Origin: Vermamoeba vermiformis
Lineage: Eukaryota; Tubulinea; Echinamoebida
Direction: 5' to 3'
DNA: 64,000 nt
Assembly (NCBI GenBank): GCA_045837725.1
Contig: JBEWZL010000073.1
Location: forward strand, 1 to 64,000
In this document: positions 56,303 to 64,000 of the stretch, one piece after another
Position numbering within the stretch: position 1 is the first letter of the stretch
How the letters are laid out: each line of letters opens with the position of its first letter
The notes under the pieces: generated by a model
What the model was told of the DNA's origin: nothing
Databases searched by the model: none
Seen by the model: only the letters and a program-made list of their open reading frames with translations
Made by a program: the position numbers and the translations under genes

Positions 56303-59300
56303 TTAGACTTTCTTCATTAACTCGAGTTCCTAAAAGCGAAGTTAGAAATGTTGCTGATAATATTATAATTCATAATAATTACCTGCGACAGTTTGTTCTT
56401 AATCAACTGCGCCAAGTTTCGTTTAATGAGAGTGATCCACTCTTCTTGCTCTTCCTTGCTGGCTGCCGAGAACAAGTTTTGCGCATCCTTTGTCTTCAAG
56501 CTGAAGCCGAATGGCACTGCTTTGCTTTCCATAATTACACTGTCGAATGAGATGGCAATCTCTTTGATGAAGTAGAGTTTGTCGGCGTTGATCCTGTTGT
56601 TCACCAGCGTATGTTCCGAGCTATCCACAGGCACGTCCGTTTCGCTTGGTGGCGGTGCACTGCTCTTCTTTCGCTTCTTCTTGGTATTTAACTTAGTCTC
56701 GAGCACAAGGTCGTTAAATACAATGTAGTAGTGTCGCTTGCTGTTGCCTGCATCTGGAGCATCGACATTGCGGTACACGGTCAAATAGCCCTCTTTGATG
56801 TAACGTCGATGTGCCTCGCTCAAATTACGCGCCTTGAGTCCATTGTGCTCACTGCGCTTTTCTTTAAACCGTAGTCTGTCTTGCACTTGTAGTACCAGAT
56901 CCAAGTTCTCCGCATCTCGTTTCTTCTCATTGACGTACTGGCAGATCTGACCCATTTTCTCTGCGGCTAATTTAACATCTCGATAGTCTTTGTGTGATCG
57001 AGGTGTGGTTTGTAAGAGATCTTCCAACAGCATGACATAACGCGGGATGCGCTGCACAGGCATGATGAGGAAGTCGTTGATAGTTAAGTTGGAGCTCTCG
57101 GGGTTGTTGCGCACTTCTTGCAGCCAATCGCGGAACAACTTGTTCTGGCGGTACATGGAGAGTGTCTTGAGCGCGTCGTTGAAGTTCTTGACGTACTGCG
57201 TGTAGACCTTCATGAACTCTGTCATGCCCAAAAAGATGTCGCCGAGGCGCTGTTCTGCATTCCACTTTGACACGCGTTCAGTGAGCTGCATTTGCATCAT
57301 TTGGTTGTAGTTCAGAATGACGTCAATTTCACTGAAAATGACTTTGATGTCCGCAGAGTTGATCTGAATGGCACGACTCTTTTCACTGTTGTTCGCAGCG
57401 AATTGAGTGAGCGGTTGTTTGAAGAGTTTGATGATCTTCGTCAGACTGTCCACGTACGATGACTCGCTCTTCAGAATTTCACGGGCTATGACACTTCGTT
57501 TCACTGAGGAAAGAAAACACTTAGTACATGAGCTCGACTATTATTCGAACAAAGTACTTACGTAACAGTTCAAATCGCGTACGAGCAGCACGTGTCTTGA
57601 TCAAAGACTGCAACAGAGTCACTAGCTTGACATTCTTGGTGTAGTGCTCGACTAGTTCCGGTGACAAGTGGACGTTGTTGGCGAGAGTGTTGTGACTCGA
57701 CGAGGACTTGAGGAGTTGATTGGTGTTGTTCTGAATGTGCTCGTTGTACGCTCTGACTGCATCGGAATCGAGCAACACTGTGTTTTGCACGCCATTGAAG
57801 CGTGTTAGACCAAAGTCAAGAGGTCTGCGTCAATGTTAGCACAGTCGAGTGGATGATATGCACACGTACCGCTTAATGTCTTTCATGGGCTTGATGACTG
57901 GTCCTTTCTTGGCCGAGGCTGCAACGGGCGAGGAGCGCGACATGGCCGAGGCAGGCAGACTCTGATGACGCGCACGACCCTCGCCTTTGAGGTCTTCAGG
58001 GGCCACCGAGGTGCTGCGTGACCGTTGGGCGTCGTCTTTGGCGACTTGTACCTCGGGTGACGAGACGTTCAACAGCGAGCTCTTGGTTTTGTGAATGCGC
58101 TTCTTGGTCTTGGGCTCTTTCTCCAAGCTCATGCTGCGCGACTTTTCCTTGCGCGAGCTCGGCTTGAACAGGTCTACAAATGCTGCGAGGGGCGATCTCT
58201 TCTTTTCAGTCGTGGACACCTCGCGCATGCTCTTGGGACGAGTGGTTTCAGGTCGCTTTTTGTCTTCTTTGTCTTCCTCGTCGTGGTGACGTGTCACGTG
58301 CATGTCATCCATCGCTTGTTTGAACTTTTTTTTGATCTTGCCGAGGAACTTCTTGCTGGTTTTGGACGATGAAGAATTGAGTTCTTCTTCGTCGTGCGAG
58401 TCCTCGGTCATGGGTGGCAGCACTGGATCTGATTGACTTGCTGCTAGTCGTCGATCAGTAGTCGCTGTTGGTTCGATCGTTGCACTCGTTTGAGATGTGC
58501 GCAGACTTTCACGCCGTCTCTTGCCTTTTTTGTGCTTGTCTTTGTCGTTCGGGGAGGTTTCTTTGCTCGAGCCAGATCGACGGAGATTTGTGTCGTTCAG
58601 TGAATCACTCAACTTGGTGCCGCTGTGCTCGGTGGCCGTCTGTTCAGTGGCCTCGCTCGATCTCGTCTCGGAAGTCAAATTCTCCGAGTCAGTGGACAGG
58701 GGTGGGCCAGACACGTCAATTTCCTTATTTGGTGCGGAGTCAGCAGATCGCTCATCGTACGATGAGTGTGACTGTTGCGCGCTCTCTTCAGTTTCTGTGG
58801 TGCTGTCGCGACGCAGTTCTTGGTGAGTCAGATCCATTGGGGCCAGCAGTAGTTGTGACCCGGCAGCCGCAGCTGATTGGTCAGTTTCAACGGGCACGTG
58901 ATCTTCGGGTGCGGGAGGAGTGACTTCAACCACGGGCGAGACCTCCTCAGGTTGTGAGTGGTCACTCTGAGGCTCGAGCGCGGCCTCGCTGTGAGCAGTG
59001 CGCTCAGTGGGGACTGGTGGTGCGGCACTGACTTCTGACGCGCTTGTTGGCTCCTGTGGCTGCGACGGTTCTGATTGGTCCATTTTAGGCTCCTCCCGCG
59101 TTGGTGGTGCGGGCTCAGTGATTGGTTCGCTCGCAGCTGATTGGTCTATTTTAGGCTCATCAACTTGTTCTACTGTCACACTGATTGGGGCAGGTGGCGG
59201 GGGCGGAATTTCATTTTTCGGTTCGGGATGAAGTGAGGCACGAGGGGAGCTCGCGGGAGATATTTTTGCACCGGAGTTTTCACGCTTCATTTGCAGTCTT

Positions 59301-60546
59301 TTGTTTGACAGCACACGCACCATGCCTGAAGGCGACTGTTTGACACTCTCTGACACATTGGCAGCTGTACCATTGATAGTTGTTCCGCTGCCCACACGTG
59401 ACACACGACCTTGTTGCTGCAATTCGCGCAAAGATTGTTGCGGATATTTCTAAATATGGTCAATACCGCTGAATTATGTGAATATCGATTGGCATACCTC
59501 GTCGAGTTTGAGATACATTGCCAAATAAGTCAAAATTGACCGTTCATCAGGGGGCCAGTCAGACGAGACATCTACAAGGGCTACATCTAACAGTTGCGGC
59601 ACGTGCAATTCTTTTTCAGCGAGTTCAAACAGCTCGCGGAGTGCTTCAGCGCTTGTTTTCTGTTTCAGTGAAATTTAATCCAGTGACACACGTCAAATTG
59701 AGTTCTGCACGCACCTGTGAAATTTGACTTGCATCATAGAGACTCGCGCGGAATGAGTTGATGAGTGCTGCCCAGACATGTGGATCTTGAAAACTAATGC
59801 AAAGATTAACTTTCCATAAATGGCAATATCGGACAAACCGTCCTAAAAGAAGTCTAATTACCTGTTCGAGAAATTCTTGACCTCCACACTCGCATCAGTG
59901 CTGACTACGCGGTCACGTGCCCATTGGAGCAGGAGATTTCGCGTCAATTTTCTGTCGGTGATCTCGCGCTTTTGGATCAGCTCCCAAATGAGTCGCATGA
60001 TTGTCTTAGACTCGCCTTGGACTATAGCCTCGGGTGCGAGGGTGACAGTCATTTTGAGATGAGTACGCATGAATTTGAACACTGAGTGCACCGCGTCAAT
60101 GCGCAGATGTGAGCTGTCTTGCTGCGTCGTCAAATAACGGCGCCGTTGTTCGCTGTGCACTCCTTGCGTGTCGTAGAGCAGTTCCATGACGGATATTAAG
60201 AGCTTTCCATCGCTTAAATCCTTTTCTAGTATTTGGACTGATTGGTTGCGTGGCGCCAAGACCGCATTCAGCCAATTTTTGAATGTCTATGTAATTAACG
60301 TTATTTGGAGTTGTTTATGGAAAAAATGTCAAAATATCATTTTTAAAGTATTGTTCTGGCCTCAGAATGCGAATTGGAAAAAATTAAATATAAATAACCA
60401 GATGGAATAATTTACAATTAATTAAATCAATTAAATGTTGCACTTACATGTCGCTGCAGCCGCTCCCATTCACTAGGAGCGCCCATTAGTCGGGTAGTCC
60501 GCTGCTTTTTCTCCTCGACGAATTGTTGTAGATCAATCGTTGTCAT
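56303..60546 (-). CDS. RhoGEF with tandem calponin-homology domains (CH-CH-DH-PH)
   Basis: The ATG at 60546 (MTTIDLQQFVEEKKQRTTRL) leads into a first CH domain (FKNWLNAVLAPRN, DLSDGKLLISVMELLY) and a second (RNLLLQWARDR, HVWAALINSFRASLYDA), together an actin-binding pair. After a linker comes a region of about 530 disordered residues rich in Pro, Glu and Ser, with a basic stretch KKFLGKIKKKFKQAM. The DH domain follows (SVIAREILKSESSYVDSLTK, NDFLIMPVQRIPRYVMLLED, the key helix), then a PH domain (EGYLTVYRNVDAPD, RHYYIVFNDLVLETKL, EEQEEWITLIKRNL). It ends QELELMKKV. It should activate Rho/Rac GTPases on actin. Such CH-RhoGEFs are known in amoebozoans and some other unicellular lineages. Confidence 0.88.
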
Positions 60547-61014
60547 CTTGAGTTAGTTGTATTGAAAAATGCTTATATTAGTGCTCCATTTGGTCGGTGC
60601 GCGAGCAATTAATCAATATTTCCGAATTTAATTGTGATTAGTTGGAATCGTCATTGTACTCAAATAAATTAACAAAATCTCGCGCTGGAAGAACAAATTA
60701 AATCGAATGAATTTCGTTCTATTGAATACGACCACCGAATATAGGCTTGAATTAGCATAGAATGGAGAATGTGATCCTCAGTATAGTCAGTACTTTAGAA
60801 CAAGTCTTTACAGTGCGTCTTCAGAATTAATCCGCTGCCACTTCGGATCTGCAGAGTTTCGGTGATTGAAAAAAGACTTTCGGAGTGTTCTGGTGAAATG
60901 TGGTATTATCAAATCGTCCTCTAGCTCTATTTGCGGCGTTGTTGCCTGCTAGTGTGTGCGATCAGTCTGTTGATAAATTTCAGCGACTTTCTTTTCATTC
61001 CAATAGACTACACT
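60547..61014. promoter_or_regulatory. Divergent promoter region (RhoGEF / TIM22)
   Basis: The 468 bp between two divergent starts hold no gene. A pyrimidine-rich run (CTTTCTTTTCATTCC) lies just before the TIM22 start. Confidence 0.4.
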
Positions 61015-62160
61015 ATGAGCAGTACACCGCAAGAGGGTCAAGGAGCAGTGTCGCCTAATGGGGCACCCGTCGGACCTGGTGGTATGCCATTCGATCCAGC
61101 GATGATTGAGAAGTTCAATGAGAATTGTTTTGTGCGAGGAGGATTTGCAGCAGTGATGGGTAATTATAATATTGATCTTTAAAGAATACGCAATTAGCAA
61201 ACAGAATGGTTAAAAAGTGCCAGATCCAAAATAATTAAAATTTATTTAGTAAATCAAGGAAAATGTTATTCATAATTTATAGTGCCATATCATATTGATT
61301 ACAATAATTAGTATTAAATTAAACGATAACAATTTTTTATCAAAATTACGGTGAGCTCATAGATCTCAGATCGCTAAAATCAGCGTTAGATCCGAGAAAA
61401 TTAGTGCTATATTAATACAAATCAACATCAAATATTAAATATATTGTTAGGTGTACCACTCGGTTTCTTCTTTGCGGCACTGGGCACTTCGAGCGCCAAT
61501 CTCGATCCAGACATGCCAACGCGCAAGGCAGTGATAGAAGGCTTCAAAGACATGGGCCGCACTGGTTATCGCAATGCTAAGACATTTGCGCTGATTGGTG
61601 GTCTGTGGTCCACGACTGAGTGCTTCATTGAAAAAGTACGTACTTAGCTGCATCTAGCTTGAGAAACAAGAGCGCTTCATTATAGTACTATCGATGATGA
61701 TATTATGTGCATTATAATAATCGGGTCTAGTTATTTGAACATTATTTCATTGGTACAAAATTAATTTGACATTGTGATGTACAAAATTACTTTTGTTCGG
61801 TAAAATTAATTCAAGGCCTTTATAATGCAGCATTTAATTTATTAATTAATATTACATATTTCTATCTATATATCTAATGCTATTATCGCAGTATCGAGCA
61901 AAGAATGACATGTGGAACGGCATTACAGGTGGTTGTTTGACAGGTGTCATGTTAGCCGCACGGAGTAAGTGTTTAGAATTGCTAAATATGGTGCTATACT
62001 ATAATAATAACTGCTCGGAAATGCCTCTTTCCAAATAAGGCAAGTTGTACTGACGGCGTTCGCAGCGGGGTCGCCACAAGCTATGGGAGCAGGGTGCGTG
62101 GGCATGGCAGCATTCGGCTTTGCGATGGACTGGCTGTTCAGAACTGCGCTGGGCATGTAA
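61015..62160 (+). CDS. TIM22: Mitochondrial inner-membrane translocase subunit TIM22
   Basis: Four exons in clean phase encode about 165 residues: MSSTPQEGQGAVSPNGAPVG, then FVRGGFAAVMG, GVPLGFFFAALGTSS, GFKDMGRTGYRNAKTFALIG, STTECFIEKYRAKNDMWNGI, TGGCLTGVMLAAR and the final MGAGCVGMAAFGFAMDWLF. This is the Tim17/Tim22/Tim23 four-helix fold with the characteristic ECxxE/YRAKNDxxN segment. Paired cysteines in the first and last parts fit the disulphide of TIM22. It inserts carrier proteins into the inner membrane. The exons are separated by introns of up to about 290 bp. Confidence 0.93.
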
Positions 62161-62481
62161 TTTGTGAATAATAAATCAACTGCAGTACTACTAGTAGTCG
62201 TGTAGCATCGGTGATGTGATGGCTGTGTCGTCCAGCCCTAGCAATGTAAGAATGGCAACAGGTCACCGAGGACAAGCTGCGTTACCAAATAAGGAAATAA
62301 TGAAGATCACGTGATCATCGAACAGTGTCAAGCACTCACTGGCAGTGTACCTGAAGAGAGTACGTGTTGATATCCTCAATATTTTATATTACATTCTCTT
62401 ATTACTATTAACATCACCTATTCTCTTATTATCATACAAGTAGTATTATACCTCGCCTATGCAGCGCAGTTGCAGTGCATT

Positions 62482-63462
62482 CTAATTCGTCCATTTTTCG
62501 ACTGGTCTGTTCTTGCCCAGCACAAAGGGCTCGAATGGATAGGACTCGCGATTCAAGACCAGTCGCTGCTCTGTCAAGAACTGCGCCATGAGCCCCTTCT
62601 CCGAGCCCCAAAAATGAATGCAAAAGTCACCGCGCTGCCACTGCCCCACGCGACTGGACTTGTAGGGCTGCTGCAGCTGTTTCCAAGCGAGCATGTGGGC
62701 ACGAGGCACGTACTCCACTCGTTGCAGTAGCTGTTGCAGTGCTTGTTGATCGTCGAGGTGCGTCAGTGCATAGACTTGAGTCAGCAGCCGGCGCGTCCAA
62801 TGCGAGCTGTGCACGAACATAGCCCCTGCATTGAGACTCCATGAGGTGCCTGTGCGCGAGGGACCTGCCGCTAGGAACTCGTAGCGCGTGTCGATGAATG
62901 ACTCGAGGGGGATGGAGAAGTTTGTAAAGATAATGTCGCTGTCGAACCACGCCACGTACTCGCAGTAGTCCAAGTAGCGTTCAATGAGCCGGATCTTGAA
63001 TTTGAAATTCTCCAGGCGCTGCACATATTTATTGGAATGGTAGAAGAAGAATGGATAGCCCCAATGATTCGCGTATTCTAAGAAGTACGGCAGGGTCAAT
63101 TCAACCACATCCTTGTTGTGAAACGCGGTCAGCAGGCAGATCGGTGACTTTTTTCTTTGTAGCGTTGTATTGAGCGTTGTGGACTGCTCAAGGGGCGATT
63201 CGGCGCTATACGGTGCTATTGGGGATGTATTTGTGGTTTGTTGCGGAGAGTCGTTCGCTTTATCAATCGATTAATAGGCAAGTTATTGCTATTATAATAG
63301 TGCTCGAATATTACCGTTAATTTGTAGTGTTTCTATCTTGCGTGCTTGCTCCGCTAAAGCCGCGTTCAGTTGCGCAATCTCTTTGTAATAATATTGGATG
63401 GTGAAGAAGTAGACGAGTGTCCCAAGCACGATAATGGCTATATTGCTGCTGTGCGGTCTCAT
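62482..63462 (-). CDS. GT34-family glycosyltransferase (GMA12/MNN10/xylosyltransferase type), type II membrane
   Basis: The ATG at 63462 gives a type II anchor (MRPHSSNIAIIVLGTLVYFF) followed by a short coiled stem, an intron near 63256-63315, then the catalytic domain. It shows FYHSNKYVQRLENFKFKIRL, the metal-binding WFDSDIIF (DxD), SLNAGAMFVHSS, the DDQQALQQLL motif and GDFCIHFWGSEKG. Together these are the signature of GT34, Golgi enzymes that add galactose, mannose or xylose to glycans. Which sugar it uses cannot be told. It is convergent with TIM22, 320 bp away. The length, about 305 residues, is normal. Confidence 0.85.
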
Positions 63463-63576
63463 CTTCGATTAAGTTGTGAGTGAATCATATCATACGAACT
63501 GATGTGTAGGCCGAGCCGAGGACGTCAGTTAAATTAACGAAGGATCATGTATTCTCTTGTGGTAGTTGAACGACAA

Positions 63577-63920
63577 TTAGACTACATAATTGGCTATCGG
63601 GTAATTGTTTTGATTTGGTAAAGCTTGTACAACGGAATACTGGAGCACATTGAACTCGAAGTGGTTTAACTTTAGCATCGCATTGCAGTGGGCATTTAAA
63701 ACAGGTCTATGTAGTATAATAACATTATAATGAGCAAACTCGGCATCATATCGAACAAATTCTGATCTCTGTTGAAATTTACCTTGCGAGTGAAATCTCA
63801 TCAATGTCAGACTGTTCAATGCGCTACCACGAGTGTCAAATTTAAGTACTTACAGCTCAAATTGCATCACTAATTGTATGGAGGCAAATTACAGTCAACA
63901 ACTGCCGAGGGAGGTCAGAA
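63577..63920 (-). CDS. Possible small gene at the right edge, unresolved
   Basis: On the minus strand a likely start MQFEL (near 63860) with a GTAAGT donor, a mini-exon SLTLMRFHSQ, and an open stretch EFVRYDAEFAHYNVIILHRP then HCNAMLKLNHFEFNVLQYSV, ending at 63577, could form a protein of about 80 residues. Residue use looks protein-like but no family is recognised and the exons may be wrong. The window ends 80 bp beyond. Confidence 0.3.
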
Positions 63921-64000
63921 CATGAATCATTAGAAACTTAAATAATTAATTATTATTAATATTAGCTTTGGCAATTAATATGCAGTTACCTCACCAGACG

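Noticed and set aside
1-64000. Transposons, LTR or virus-like elements
   Set aside because: No reverse transcriptase, integrase, transposase, capsid or polymerase motifs and no long terminal repeats were seen on either strand.

Overview
This is nuclear DNA of a small-genome eukaryote. Nearly every gene is split by short GT-AG introns (about 40-250 bp), intergenic gaps are short, and the genes are typically eukaryotic: 60S ribosomal protein L8, TIM22, a FYVE/chaperonin/PIPK lipid kinase (Fab1/PIKfyve), MutS and MutL homologues, a GT34 glycosyltransferase and a CH-DH-PH RhoGEF. The mix (GT34, a Rel/velvet-like transcription factor, Death-like domains) fits a unicellular or early-branching opisthokont or amoebozoan. 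I cannot place it more precisely. I saw no viral element, LTR element or DNA transposon.

Left flank (1-13.7 kb): two related small genes of unknown function (0.2-0.8 and 2.2-2.7 kb, minus strand) are separated by a stretch with several hairpins. A secreted LCAT-family acyltransferase/phospholipase (5.2-7.6 kb) and a Rel/velvet-like regulator (8.8-11.9 kb) lie between two inverted paralogues (2.9-4.0 kb plus, 12.8-13.7 kb minus). These paralogues join a trypsin-like fold that lacks the expected catalytic residues to a C-terminal Death-like domain.

Central block (about 13.8-39.8 kb): this is the striking part. It is strongly poor in CG dinucleotides, uses AGA/AGG for arginine, and carries MLH3, MSH5 and MSH4, which encode MutSgamma and the nuclease subunit of MutLgamma, the meiotic crossover machinery. 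Around them are a VPS4-like MIT-AAA ATPase, a HEAT-repeat protein, a possible kleisin-like protein, an acidic repeat protein, a coiled-coil protein, a coiled-coil RING-H2 protein, a protein kinase and a tandem pseudokinase. The genes form two divergent, operon-like arrays around gaps of only 62 bp (19.84-19.90 kb) and 76 bp (30.34-30.42 kb); successive starts and stops are often 25-110 bp apart. Four near-identical tRNA-Gly(GCC) cassettes occur only in this block, each behind and on the strand of a protein gene. One has apparently carried a VPS4-like terminal exon into another gene. Two further partial duplications (the RING-MSH4 junction and a pseudokinase fragment) are also present.

Right flank (39.9-64 kb): normal CG content returns. 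Genes are Fab1/PIKfyve, a SANT-like nuclear protein with a long disordered tail, an apparently non-coding 2.7-kb tract of degenerate alternating repeats (50.8-53.5 kb), two small overlapping antisense genes, RPL8, the CH-DH-PH RhoGEF, TIM22, a GT34 enzyme and a poorly resolved small gene at the edge.

Main inference: the central block is a co-inherited, probably cytosine-methylated meiosis gene cluster. Its unnamed members are candidates for new crossover or chromosome-axis factors.
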